From assembly GCA_031216915.1 (NCBI GenBank), contig CM062294.1, positions 388,545,217-388,609,216 on the forward strand: 64,000 nt of DNA, given 5' to 3'. Of this stretch, positions 11,675-19,922 are shown piece by piece; the stretch's first letter is position 1, and each line of letters starts with the position of its first letter. The notes beneath the pieces were generated by a model that was not told where the DNA came from, searched no databases, and worked only from the letters and a program-made list of their open reading frames with translations. This stretch comes from Pictodentalium vernedei (taxonomy: Eukaryota; Mollusca; Scaphopoda; Dentaliida; Dentaliidae). The position numbers and the translations under genes are program-made.

Positions 11675-11917
11675 CTTTGTCAAGAAACACGCTTCCATAC
11701 GAATCATCAGAATCAATTTTTCTCTTTCCAATATTCATTTTTGCAATGTCTGAGTAATAAATCTCTTCAGAGACAGCGTCAACGGCTAAAGCAATGGGGC
11801 GTTTCAAGTTTTCTATTGGAACCACTATATCAGAATTAATACTTGAATTCACGGATATCCCATGAACTGTTCCTGTCTGGGCATTTGCATAAAATAATAC
11901 TGCTGTAAAATTATTTT
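11675..11917 (-). CDS. Exon of LDL-receptor-related protein: start of a YWTD propeller
   Basis: This 243-bp exon has an acceptor (TTTTTCAG, ending 11918) and a donor (AAAG|GTGAG, intron from 11674). Both junctions are phase 1. It encodes NNFTAVLFYANAQTGTV, then IENLKRPIALAVDAVSEEIY and YSDIAKMNIGKRKID, the pattern of the first blades of an LDLR class-B (YWTD) beta-propeller. In LRP proteins such propellers mediate ligand release and domain packing on the extracellular side. It joins in frame to the EGF-like exon at 30516-30391: the shared codon becomes Lys. The next downstream exon is not seen and probably lies below position 1. The family call is strong; the exact paralogue is not decided. 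Confidence 0.88.
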
Positions 11918-12916
11918 CTGAAAAAGACAAAATAAAATGTTAGGCTACAGGTGTAAATGACAACTGATCATACAATATTACCTACCGTATCCCAAGAATT
12001 GACACACTTTAAAATAATTATTTTTTTGTCTGTATCAAAAATTAGAAAATGAAATAAAATGTCAGAAACATCATCTTCCATTGTGTGTCAATTTTTAGAA
12101 AAATGGAAAATACCTGCATATGTTTTGGACCAATAATTTAGGGTACAGAACAAACTTATCTGACCTCATTTTCTCTAGTTTCATTTTCGGTTTTTCTGTA
12201 GCATACATAGATATCCATTTTCAAATATTACCTATTTTAATTAGTATTTTTGGGAGTATCACCCCAAAATAAGCCCACCCCCATATTTCTCTGAATTAAA
12301 GTTTTGACTACCGGTACCGGTCATCACGAAAATGTGCACGAAAATTTCAAATGTTCAATCAAAATAAAATTATGTGAAAGTGTTTTGGAGTTGTTTTTCC
12401 TCAATTTAATCTTTTCACATTTTCAGCTGAAAAGAATAAAATTCACAAACTACATGCTTTTGTGTTGTTTATTATTGTCAGCCATCATGTTTATCAACTT
12501 GATGTTGAAGACGAATGGGAAATTCTCAGTTCATAAATTATTAATGACAGAGTGTTCAGTGACCCAAATTGTTCCATTTCATTACTTTAGAAAATGAGTT
12601 GAGACATTACCTTATGTGATCCCTGAAAAGATAGCTGCTCAAAAATAAATATGAATTAATACCCCCAAGTTGTTATATCCAGTTTGATCCATGCTGCATG
12701 AAAGGCTATTTTGACAACAAAGCAAGGGAAAGCCAAATTGTTTACAACAATGGGGTCACATTATACACACCAGGGCAGTCAGTTTAAATATAGTTTGTTT
12801 ATTTATGAAACATGCCCATGAGTTTTTATCAAATGCATTGTATGCCATATATATTCTCGTACAGTCGCAGTTGTGTGAAATCAAAATTATATAAACTCGA
12901 AATAAAAATTAAATAA
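11918..12916 (-). other. Intron sequence between the propeller exon and DIRS-1
   Basis: No further exon is seen. A small inverted pair (AATTGACACAC near 11997, GTGTGTCAATTT near 12082) may mark a short MITE relic. A 12-bp palindrome ACCGGTACCGGT lies at 12310-12321. The open frame 12304-12597 has no recognisable motif. Confidence 0.5.
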
Positions 12917-12959
12917 AAATTAAAATTTTTTAGTAAATTTTGTTTCTTAACATACCTAC

Positions 12960-13184
12960 CACAATTGTTTACAATTGGCTGTAACATAAGTGCAAGCCCT
13001 ACTTCGGAACTAACTCAAGCTTTTAGAATCTTTTCCAAACGAGTTGGAAAAGTACTAGAGTGCAAAAGCACGAAAAAGATCGAAAAAAGGGTCGAGCGAG
13101 ACCAGCGCTCGAAATTACAGGTACTCTCTCTGCACACCTCTTGCGTTTACCGAGCGCATGCGCAACAACCGTGACGTCAATTCC
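12960..13184 (+). repeat. DIRS-1 left inverted terminal repeat
   Basis: This 225-bp segment is the reverse complement of 19160-19384. I saw no mismatch over the shared part. The DNA outside it (12917-12959) is specific to the left end and is copied inversely in the internal complementary region. It carries GCGCATGCGC (13154-13163) and TGACGTCA (13172-13179). Confidence 0.93.
13154..13179. promoter_or_regulatory. NRF1-like and CRE-like palindromes in the DIRS-1 left ITR
   Basis: GCGCATGCGC matches the NRF1 core consensus, and TGACGTCA is the perfect CRE/ATF octamer eight bases later. Both are palindromic, so both ITRs carry them. The right copy (19165-19190) lies upstream of gag and could act as promoter elements. 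Function is inferred only from the motifs. Confidence 0.5.
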
Positions 13185-13264
13185 GTATTTCCGCCAACGA
13201 GAAGTTTGTGATTTAGCGGGGAGGCATCGATATCAAAGATATCCCCAAGGAGGGTGGGCCTCCG

Positions 13265-13356
13265 GTAAACAATTGTGGTAGGTATGTTAAGAAACAAAAT
13301 TTACTAAAAAATTTTAATTTCTTTTCAACCTACTCACAATTGTTTACAATTGGCTG
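13265..13356. repeat. DIRS-1 internal complementary region (ICR)
   Basis: The first half is the inverse of the left element end (GGTAGGTATGTTAAGAAAC and onward). The second half is the inverse of the right end (CTTTTCAACCTACTCAC and onward). The two halves abut near 13322, which fixes the element ends at about 12917 and 19401. In DIRS elements this region restores termini during replication through a circle junction. Confidence 0.9.
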
Positions 13357-13518
13357 AATAAACAATAGGAGGAGGTGAATCACATAACCAATACCAACAA
13401 GAGTAGCAGAACGAAAGCAAGGATGGCAGAGAACAAAAACTAAAACCTGTAATGAAGAAAGAGAGAAGGCACCTGAAAAGAACAAGGCTGAGAGAAGCGC
13501 AACCTCGACAAAAACAAT

Positions 13519-14484
13519 TTAACGAGGGTGCACCACAGCCTGAGCAGCCACGAGAGGGCCTAAAGAATAAAGGTCCTCAGATTGCTGCTGAAGGTGGCGG
13601 AGATAAAAGGAGGAGAAGGTAGAAGCATTCCTCCAGTAAGCCGCATTCATAACATCACGGAGCGAAACAGAATTGGAGAACGCCCAGGATGTAGAAATGG
13701 CACGAACCTCGTGAGCATTAAGCCGGTTCGAAACAAGATCCGATGCAGACAAGCGAGAATAAGCCAGCTTGATTGCAAGACAGATCCACCTGGAAATAGA
13801 ATGGGAAGAGATAGACTGCCGCTTAGGAATGAGAGACAGAAAAAATCTCTTCCGATCCCTCCTAATGAACTGAGTGCGAGTAATGTAAGTCTTGACCGCA
13901 CGAACAGGACAAAGAAGAGGCCTCCGTCCATCTACAGCAGGGAGAGCCCGAATGCAGATGGGAGGAGGTACCGAATCGGGGAGTTGATTCTTAGCCAGAA
14001 AAGAGCAATCAGTAGTGAATGTGACACTGTTAGCCTCATTTCGGAAGAAGGCCGAATCAACAGATAGCGCATGAAGCTCACTGACTCGACGAGCAGAAGC
14101 AAACGCTAGAAGAAAAGCCGTCTTATAGGTGAGAAAACGCATGTCGGTCTCAGATAAAGGCTCGAAAGGCGCCCCCTCCAAACAGTGCAACACCCATGCC
14201 AAGTTCCACTTGGGTGTAAGACGCAAAACTCGAGGCCTCTTCAAAGAAAAGTGCCGAATAAGTTTGGAGAGGAAAAGATTACGACCGATACACCGCTTTC
14301 CCACATAAGAGAAAGTATCAGACAGCATAGACCGATAGCCCTTAATCGTAATAGGCTGGAGGCCCTTGGAGTCAAAAAGAAAAACCAGAAAATCCGCAAT
14401 TTGAGCGATAGACGGATCACGGTAATTCACATTGTGATCTGAACACCAGCGGCAGAAAACCTTCCACTTGGCGGCATAAGTCAT
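13519..14484 (-). CDS. DIRS-1 tyrosine recombinase
   Basis: From the ATG at 14484 this is 321 codons, a normal size for a DIRS tyrosine recombinase, the enzyme that integrates the circular DNA copy. The N-terminal SAM-like part (TAKW-type start, DPSIAQIADFLVFLF, ITIKGYRSMLSDTF) leads to the catalytic half: Arg133 in ASARRVSEL, His258 and Arg261 in HEVRA, Trp284 and Tyr294 in AYWRNASTFSSFYLRHL. All key residues are present. The ATG overlaps the RT stop codon as ATGA. However, the same frame stays open upstream to 16410, and DIRS-3 preserves similar residues upstream (SRRSVECISASRR against GRAVDAISNCRR), so translation may begin earlier and overlap RT, as in other DIRS elements. Confidence 0.88.
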   Translation of the reverse strand: MTYAAKWKVFCRWCSDHNVNYRDPSIAQIADFLVFLFDSKGLQPITIKGYRSMLSDTFSYVGKRCIGRNLFLSKLIRHFSLKRPRVLRLTPKWNLAWVLHCLEGAPFEPLSETDMRFLTYKTAFLLAFASARRVSELHALSVDSAFFRNEANSVTFTTDCSFLAKNQLPDSVPPPICIRALPAVDGRRPLLCPVRAVKTYITRTQFIRRDRKRFFLSLIPKRQSISSHSISRWICLAIKLAYSRLSASDLVSNRLNAHEVRAISTSWAFSNSVSLRDVMNAAYWRNASTFSSFYLRHLQQQSEDLYSLGPLVAAQAVVHPR

Positions 14485-16688
14485 TCCAGTGGAAGGTCGC
14501 CGCGATGCAGAAATGCACTCCACTGATCGTCTCGAAAAACCTCTACGTCGGAGACTGGACCTGATAAAAGACAGGCGTGAAGGGACAGGCTCGCCAGGTT
14601 GTTGTGATACTTCCTGGGACGACCCTGTGAAAGAAGATCGCGACGTAGAGGTAGACGAATCGGTCGATCGGCCAATAGAGGCCGCAGCAGATTGATCCAC
14701 ACCCTCTGTGGAGACAGGGGTGTGATCAGAATGATCCTGCAACTGCAAGCACGAATCCTCGCTAAAACTTGAGGAAGAATCGGTGCAGGAGGAAAGGCAT
14801 AGCCGACCCAGCCTGTCCAGTCCAGAGACAGAGCGTCTACTGCAAATGCCAGAGGATCTGGACAAGGGGAGACAAAAGTCTCTACCTGATGATTCCAGCG
14901 AGTAGCGAAAAGGTCGACCTGAGGACGACCCCACTGCTCGCAAATCGCCTGAAACACCGACCGATGTAGCATCCATTCGGTTGGAAGGACACTGTCGCGT
15001 CGGGACAGGGAGTCTGCTAGGACGTTGAGACGCCCGGGAATGTGTCGAATGGACACCCGAGCGTTCACATCCCGTGCCAACAGAAGATCCCGAGACAGCC
15101 GATACATAGGAATCGAATGAGTGCCTCCCTGATTCCGTATGTAGGCCACTACTGTCGAATTGTCCGAAAGAAGTAGGACAACATGGTCCGACAGATGAGG
15201 GATCCAAAGCCGAAAACTCAACAGAAGAGCAAGGAGCTCCTTCTGGTTGATATGAAGGCCCACCTGCTCGCTGTCCCACTCTCCGTGAGTAGACAGACCG
15301 AGAGGGTCCAACGTCGCACCCCAGCCCCGATCGCTGGCATCCGCAGTAAGGATGCGATCGGCCAAAGGAAGATCCAACGGAACACCCTGTGTCAGCCAGG
15401 GAATATTTGCCCAAGGGCGGAGGTGACAAAGCAGAGACCGAGGAATAGTGAGTTCCAGGTCCAGCGGATCTACATTCGGACGCCAATGATCCAACAGGAA
15501 GTGTTGGAGAGGTCGGACAAACAATCGACCGAGCGGAATGAGATCGGTCACCGAACCGCAAAGGCCCAGCATCCGAAGGAAAGTCCTGGCCGAGACCGAG
15601 GAAGATTGAAGCAGGTCCCGAGTCAAGGCGGAAAGAATCGTCGCCCGAGCCTGGGGAACCGACACTACATTGTGAAGAGTGTCGAAATCCATCCCCAAAT
15701 GACGGAATCGCTGAGAAGGAAGAAGATCCGACTTCTCGCGATTGACTCTGAAACCCAGCGACGCTAGCAGGCAAAGAAACTGCCGGACATCGAACTCCAG
15801 AACAGCAGCATCGTGGTGCCGTTGGAGGATGTCGTCTAGGTAGGCGGACGAAGTCACCGCCGACTGAGTGCGATGGAAAGCAAGCACATGTGACATCAGA
15901 CGGGTGAAGGCCCAAGGAGCCAGGTTCAAACCGAACGGGAGAGCTCTGAATTGAAAAACTCGATCCCGAAACGAGAACCGAAGGTATTTCCGTGACGCCA
16001 GATGAATGGGTACATGGAAGTAGGCATCCTTCAGGTCGATACTGGCCGCAAAATCGCCCTGATGAACTGAACGTCGAACCGACCGGAAAGTCTCCATACT
16101 GAAACGAGGAGCAATTATGTACTCGTTCAGGGTACTCAGATCGATGACAGGACGAAATTGGCCGTTTTTCTTCGGCACCAAGAAAAGTCTCGAGTAAAAC
16201 CCCGGTGAAAGGGTGTTCCTGACCACCTCGATCGCCCCTTTGGTGAGGAGATTGTCGATCTCCTGCACCAGAAGGTCCCGACGCAGAGAATCTGAAGGGA
16301 CCTGAGTCGGAAGGGGCACCCGAGATAAACTGGGGTGCCGATGGAAGGACAGTCGCAGACCGGAATGAATGACGTCGAGGACCCAAGAGTCCGACGTTAT
16401 CTCTGTCCAACGGTCGTAAAACAGCGACAGCCTTCCTCCGACTGGAGGCGAATCGAGGTGAGAACCTTCACTTGCGGCCTCGACGAGGCCCCCGAGAGGA
16501 GAAACCACCTCGGGAAGTGACAGAGTCCTGAGACTTTCCAGCCTGAGGCTGCCAGCGGGCCTGGCCACGTCGGCACTTCTTATGAGCAGAAGGAGCAGAC
16601 GGAGCCGAAGGCGTAGCCGACGAGGCAGACGCAGCAGCACGCTTGGCGGGCCTGGAACGACCCCCACCCGCAGCAGCAGGTGGGTCAA
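14481..16688 (-). CDS. DIRS-1 reverse transcriptase / RNase H polyprotein
   Basis: The open frame is 735 codons. RT motifs: SIDLKDAYFHVPI (Asp218, motif A), RALPFGLNLAPWAF (motif B, about 249-261) and YLDD (283-286, catalytic motif C). RNase H follows: ILTADASDRGWGATL (Asp450), NQKELLALLL (Glu484), LLSDNSTVVAYI (Asp509) and GRLNVLADSLSRR (Asp559). The tail (YAFPPAPILPQVLARI, ITPLSPQRVW) is typical of what follows RNase H in DIRS proteins. I do not see a clear Dam-methylase DPPY motif. The first in-frame codon at 16688 is TTG, not ATG. The conserved part starts near 16510, inside the end of gag, so expression may need a frameshift or reinitiation. The frame is intact. Confidence 0.92.
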   Translation of the reverse strand: MTHLLLRVGVVPGPPSVLLRLPRRLRLRLRLLLLLIRSADVARPAGSLRLESLRTLSLPEVVSPLGGLVEAASEGSHLDSPPVGGRLSLFYDRWTEITSDSWVLDVIHSGLRLSFHRHPSLSRVPLPTQVPSDSLRRDLLVQEIDNLLTKGAIEVVRNTLSPGFYSRLFLVPKKNGQFRPVIDLSTLNEYIIAPRFSMETFRSVRRSVHQGDFAASIDLKDAYFHVPIHLASRKYLRFSFRDRVFQFRALPFGLNLAPWAFTRLMSHVLAFHRTQSAVTSSAYLDDILQRHHDAAVLEFDVRQFLCLLASLGFRVNREKSDLLPSQRFRHLGMDFDTLHNVVSVPQARATILSALTRDLLQSSSVSARTFLRMLGLCGSVTDLIPLGRLFVRPLQHFLLDHWRPNVDPLDLELTIPRSLLCHLRPWANIPWLTQGVPLDLPLADRILTADASDRGWGATLDPLGLSTHGEWDSEQVGLHINQKELLALLLSFRLWIPHLSDHVVLLLSDNSTVVAYIRNQGGTHSIPMYRLSRDLLLARDVNARVSIRHIPGRLNVLADSLSRRDSVLPTEWMLHRSVFQAICEQWGRPQVDLFATRWNHQVETFVSPCPDPLAFAVDALSLDWTGWVGYAFPPAPILPQVLARIRACSCRIILITPLSPQRVWINLLRPLLADRPIRLPLRRDLLSQGRPRKYHNNLASLSLHACLLSGPVSDVEVFRDDQWSAFLHRGDLPLE

Positions 16689-17418
16689 GCTGTCTCAGCA
16701 AAAGCTGGTCCTTCGAATGACGAAGAACTTCGCCACGAACAGCTTCCACGGAACCATGGAACAACTGAGGTCCTACCAAAGAGGCAGACCTCAGAACAGC
16801 ACGTTGCTCAGAAGGAAGGGATGGTAAAGAATCCAAAACCGCATCCCGGCGTGCCAGCTCCAAATTGGCCGTGTTACAGGCGTGAGCGTGAGTCAAGTTC
16901 ATAAGAGCCTGTGACAAAACGCGAAAAGGCGCCTGAGCGTCATCAAACTCCCCTGGTGGAAAATATTCAGCCAGAGCAGCGACGACATGGTCCGCGAGAG
17001 ATAACATACCCAGCATCTCTCGGGACAGGCCCACCATAGACTCAACTACCGACATCGGGAGAACTGCCGACTTAGGCTTAGTCAACCCGAGGGAAGAAGA
17101 ATCCTCATCCACAGTAGTCATCCCTTGGAAGACTGGTGGAGAGACGGAATCGTAAACACGAAACCGCGATGGAGGCAGGAAGGCATCAGCTCTAGAAAAG
17201 AAGGAACCCTTGAGGGCCTTAGAACGCATTTTGGCGTCTAAGCCCTGGAAGGACTCAACCACCTGAGCCGATTGCAGAGGACGCAAAGCCCCGGAGCTAG
17301 AAGGCTCAACAGGGTTACGGCGCTCCACAGTGGACCGCGGCCGGACGGTCACAGAAGGCTGGTCGGAAGGTAGAACGTCCGGCAATAAGCCAAAGACGAA
17401 ATCCAAAGCCTGCCCCAA
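16468..17418 (-). CDS. DIRS-1 gag, C-terminal part
   Basis: 316 codons in a frame different from the upstream gag piece. The middle is helical and conserved among the copies here (VESMVGLSREMLGML, HACNTANLELARRDAVL). The end is basic and Gly/Arg/Ser-rich (KKCRRGQARW, SRGGFSSRGPRRGRK), as expected for a nucleic-acid-binding gag tail. The open frame continues upstream of 17418 with acidic sequence (ATEDDEYLEGDGPPSS), so the true junction with the upstream gag frame lies around 17420-17500. The C-terminus overlaps the RT frame. Gag would package the RNA with RT. The gag label rests on position and composition. Confidence 0.7.
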   Translation of the reverse strand: MGQALDFVFGLLPDVLPSDQPSVTVRPRSTVERRNPVEPSSSGALRPLQSAQVVESFQGLDAKMRSKALKGSFFSRADAFLPPSRFRVYDSVSPPVFQGMTTVDEDSSSLGLTKPKSAVLPMSVVESMVGLSREMLGMLSLADHVVAALAEYFPPGEFDDAQAPFRVLSQALMNLTHAHACNTANLELARRDAVLDSLPSLPSEQRAVLRSASLVGPQLFHGSVEAVRGEVLRHSKDQLLLRQLDPPAAAGGGRSRPAKRAAASASSATPSAPSAPSAHKKCRRGQARWQPQAGKSQDSVTSRGGFSSRGPRRGRK

Positions 17419-18698
17419 GACTGACGAGGGGGGACCATCACCTTCAAGATACTCGTCATCCTCCGTAGCAGAGGAGACGTAGCCAACTCGGGCTGACCAG
17501 CAGAAACCTCCTGTGAATACTGTGCAGTATCCAAGGGGCCAGGCGAGACATCTCGGCGACCGACCAAAGGAGGTTGTGCCTCAGGAGGCACAGGGAGGCC
17601 AACTTGAGGGTTGCCAGAAAGCAACCGGGTGAGCGCCAAAACGGCCTGGCGCAGGTCACCCTGAGAATCCGTCGCAGCAGAATCGCCCGACGGAGTGTCC
17701 TCCCAATGGACCCTTCTGGTAGAAGAACCCAAATCCTCAGAAGAGACCGACGGCGAACGTCGATCGGCAGACAGAATAGGAGCACGGTGAGAAGACACCG
17801 GAGGATAGTCCCGATTGTGACGCCCAGGAGCCATCACTGGCCTCTGCGAAACAGAAGGCCCTGCCTGCAAATCCTCGAAAGGGACCGACGGCGCACGTCG
17901 ATCGGTAGCTGGACCTAGGACACGGTGAGAAGACACCGGAGGATTGTCCCAAGAATGACAGGAACCTGTCATTGACCTCTGCGCAGCAGACGGCCCCAAC
18001 TGCCTATCCTCTGAGACCGACGGCAAGCATCGATCGACACCCAGACTCGGAACACAGTGAGGAATCACCGGAGGAAGGTTCCGAGAGTGACAGCTAACCG
18101 GGGCTGTCACTGACCGCTGCCGAACAGCAGGCCCTGGATGCCAACGTCCCAACACCATCCCGCTAGTCGGCACACTAGCAGGCGAAGGTGGAACAATAAA
18201 CGATTCACTCGAGGGACGAGGAATCGCTGCCGAAGCAACCGGCCGGCTCAACCGACTAGGAGCAAACCTAGCCAGATGAGACAGAGCAGACAGCAAACCC
18301 GCACAGCCCTGCCGCGAGGCTGGGGGAGGCTGAGAACACACAGACACACCAGCAGATACAGCCTCGGTCCCCCGAGACTGTAGACCATCCCCAGAAGAGA
18401 TGGAAGAGCCACCATCAGACAGAATAGGATCTGGAGTAGCAACCCCCTCAACAACGGTCGACGGTGTTGGAGGCAGATCGGAGAGGGTTACCGAGTTGAC
18501 CTCGGAAAAGCTCTCAACGAAAACAGACGCCTCAATAGTGACATCCGAAGACAAAGAGACCGCGGTCTCCTCATCAGGTATCACAGAACAAACACCGTCA
18601 ACAGTTGCAGAGGAGCTCGCCACAGAAGTCAGATCCGAATCCTGTGTGACAGAGTCACCACGTGCACCAGCAGAAATGTCTGCAACGGCACGGCTACC
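17349..18698 (-). CDS. DIRS-1 gag, N-terminal/linker part (Ser/Pro-rich)
   Basis: This frame is open from just after the TAG at 18701-18699 down to 17349. It is in the same frame as the zinc-finger piece upstream. It is Ser/Pro/Asp-rich with three imperfect repeats of about 40 residues, each carrying a version of NPPVSSHRV or DYPPVSSHRAP plus DRR.PSVS.ED. The last 25 residues or so (after ELATSP) look like out-of-frame reading, because the neighbouring frame holds the acidic gag continuation. Either a frameshift mutation or a programmed shift is needed to reach the C-terminal part. Confidence 0.6.
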   Translation of the reverse strand, partial: GSRAVADISAGARGDSVTQDSDLTSVASSSATVDGVCSVIPDEETAVSLSSDVTIEASVFVESFSEVNSVTLSDLPPTPSTVVEGVATPDPILSDGGSSISSGDGLQSRGTEAVSAGVSVCSQPPPASRQGCAGLLSALSHLARFAPSRLSRPVASAAIPRPSSESFIVPPSPASVPTSGMVLGRWHPGPAVRQRSVTAPVSCHSRNLPPVIPHCVPSLGVDRCLPSVSEDRQLGPSAAQRSMTGSCHSWDNPPVSSHRVLGPATDRRAPSVPFEDLQAGPSVSQRPVMAPGRHNRDYPPVSSHRAPILSADRRSPSVSSEDLGSSTRRVHWEDTPSGDSAATDSQGDLRQAVLALTRLLSGNPQVGLPVPPEAQPPLVGRRDVSPGPLDTAQYSQEVSAGQPELATSPLLRRMTSILKVMVPPRQSWGRLWISSLAYCRTFYLPTSLL

Positions 18699-18893
18699 CT
18701 AACCCCGAGAACGAGGGGTTCTAGCTCTGGAAAGAACCACCTTGTTAACAGAAGCCCAAAATTTAGAGGACCAAACCCCACAGATACCACATGATTGGGC
18801 CTGAGTGCAATTGTTGCAAGTGACACATGTGGTATGGGAATCGTCCACATGTTTCACATGCAAACAAGAGGTACAAGGAATAGTCTTAGGCAT
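18699..18893 (-). CDS. DIRS-1 gag N-terminal zinc-binding segment, ends at TAG
   Basis: From the ATG at 18893 the frame reads MPKTIPCTSCLHVKH, then CVTCNNC and CGIC, a cluster of eight cysteines with histidines that can bind zinc. It ends at a TAG (18701-18699) and the same frame then continues open for about 450 codons. The natural reading is one gag protein interrupted by a single amber codon, through mutation or readthrough. Zinc-finger N-termini are common in DIRS gag-like proteins; that placement is from family knowledge. Confidence 0.6.
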   Translation of the reverse strand: MPKTIPCTSCLHVKHVDDSHTTCVTCNNCTQAQSCGICGVWSSKFWASVNKVVLSRARTPRSRG

Positions 18894-19159
18894 GATATAA
18901 ATACAACAATCAAGCTTCCCGCCGACGGAAAACAGAACGAAGGTCGTGTTCACACGTGGGGGAAAGGCAAGATAAAGTGTGAAAAGCACAGCAATAATAA
19001 TACAAATTAACATTAAATGAGAGTAATAATTTGGTAGCTTGAAAAAGGATACAATCCAGTAGCACACTAAAGACGATTAATAAGTTGTTCACGAAGAATT
19101 AATATCATAAACAGCACAGTCACAAAAATTTCCGACCATGAACAATGGCGGAAAATAAA
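18894..19159 (-). promoter_or_regulatory. DIRS-1 leader between right ITR and gag
   Basis: About 265 bp of AT-rich sequence separate the right ITR from the gag ATG. The element transcript should start in or near this ITR and cross this leader. A longer upstream open frame (to 19067) has hydrophobic residues but no ATG-led support beyond the zinc-finger part. Confidence 0.35.
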
Positions 19160-19384
19160 GGAATTGACGTCACGGTTGTTGCGCATGCGCTCGGTAAACG
19201 CAAGAGGTGTGCAGAGAGAGTACCTGTAATTTCGAGCGCTGGTCTCGCTCGACCCTTTTTTCGATCTTTTTCGTGCTTTTGCACTCTAGTACTTTTCCAA
19301 CTCGTTTGGAAAAGATTCTAAAAGCTTGAGTTAGTTCCGAAGTAGGGCTTGCACTTATGTTACAGCCAATTGTAAACAATTGTG
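19160..19384 (-). repeat. DIRS-1 right inverted terminal repeat
   Basis: Reverse complement of 12960-13184, with no mismatch seen by eye. It contains TGACGTCA (19165-19172) and GCGCATGCGC (19181-19190) upstream of the gag start on the minus strand. The bases to 19401 are right-end-specific and are copied in the ICR. Confidence 0.93.
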
Positions 19385-19401
19385 AGTAGGTTGAAAAGAA
19401 A

Positions 19402-19530
19402 CATGACCTCTCAAGTATAATTAACTTCAGCTGACTTATTTATATATAATATTGTTATGGTTTATACCAAATTTATCCATTTTGTGTAAAAAAAAACATG
19501 GAACTGAAAGTGTGTTGAAAATTGAAAAAA
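19402..19530. other. 129-bp spacer between DIRS-1 and DIRS-2
   Basis: AT-rich unique sequence separates the two DIRS elements. No coding or repeat signal is seen. Confidence 0.6.
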
Positions 19531-19569
19531 GTTAAAAAATTTATAGTAATTTATATATTTTTTATACTT

Positions 19570-19759
19570 ACCAATGACCCAGACATAGCTGGTGCTAACT
19601 CTTAAAATATAGGGCCAAACACAAATTTTGCCCCCCAATCCCCAAAATTTGCATCTAAAACCAAAGAAAACATGTCCTGAATGGCCCTCCACCCTTCACC
19701 TCTACTGCGCATGCGCAGTGTCAAGGACGTTCCGAAATTGGCGCCATTAATCATTCTAA
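19570..19759 (+). repeat. DIRS-2 left inverted terminal repeat
   Basis: A 190-bp segment, reverse complement of 26277-26466; I found no mismatch by eye. It contains TGCGCATGCGCA (19706-19717), a perfect NRF1-type palindrome. Confidence 0.9.
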
Positions 19760-19839
19760 TAACCAGTGCCTGGTAAGCGCTATGTACTCAGCGGGGAGGT
19801 AAGAGTTCCCAACTCCTGGGAGGGCCATCCCCGTCTGGG

Positions 19840-19922
19840 TCATTGGTAAGTATAAAAAATATATAAATTACTATAAATTTTTTAACATTTTTATACTGTA
19901 CCAATGACCCAGACATAGCTGA
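19840..19922. repeat. DIRS-2 internal complementary region
   Basis: GTCTGGGTCATTGGTAAG and the following AT-rich bases are the inverse of the left end. ACTGTACCAATGACCCAGAC is the inverse of the right end. The halves abut near 19895, fixing the ends of the element. Confidence 0.85.

Larger units (their letters stand above)
12917..19401 (-). mobile_element. DIRS-1: structurally complete DIRS-type tyrosine-recombinase retrotransposon
   Basis: The element is about 6.5 kb, coding on the minus strand: gag, RT/RNase H, then tyrosine recombinase. Its 225-bp terminal repeats are inverted, and an internal complementary region at 13265-13355 repeats the outermost left and right ends in inverse order. 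That is the established DIRS architecture, thought to template a circular intermediate that the recombinase integrates without a target duplication. The RT and recombinase frames are intact. Gag is interrupted by one TAG and one frame change. I saw no mismatch between the two terminal repeats, so insertion is recent. It lies in an LRP intron, in the sense orientation of the gene. Confidence 0.93.

Noticed and set aside
12304-12597. 97-codon plus-strand frame in the intron
   Set aside because: AT-rich, no motif, opposite to the host gene; chance.
15183-15767. Plus-strand 194-codon frame opposite the DIRS-1 RT
   Set aside because: It is antisense to the intact RT frame and has no motif of its own; a shadow of a GC-balanced coding region.
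13519-16410. A single 963-codon recombinase protein
   Set aside because: The first two thirds overlap the RT/RNase H frame and are low-complexity Ser/Arg/Pro with no domain. Only the part after about 14560 shows recombinase conservation.
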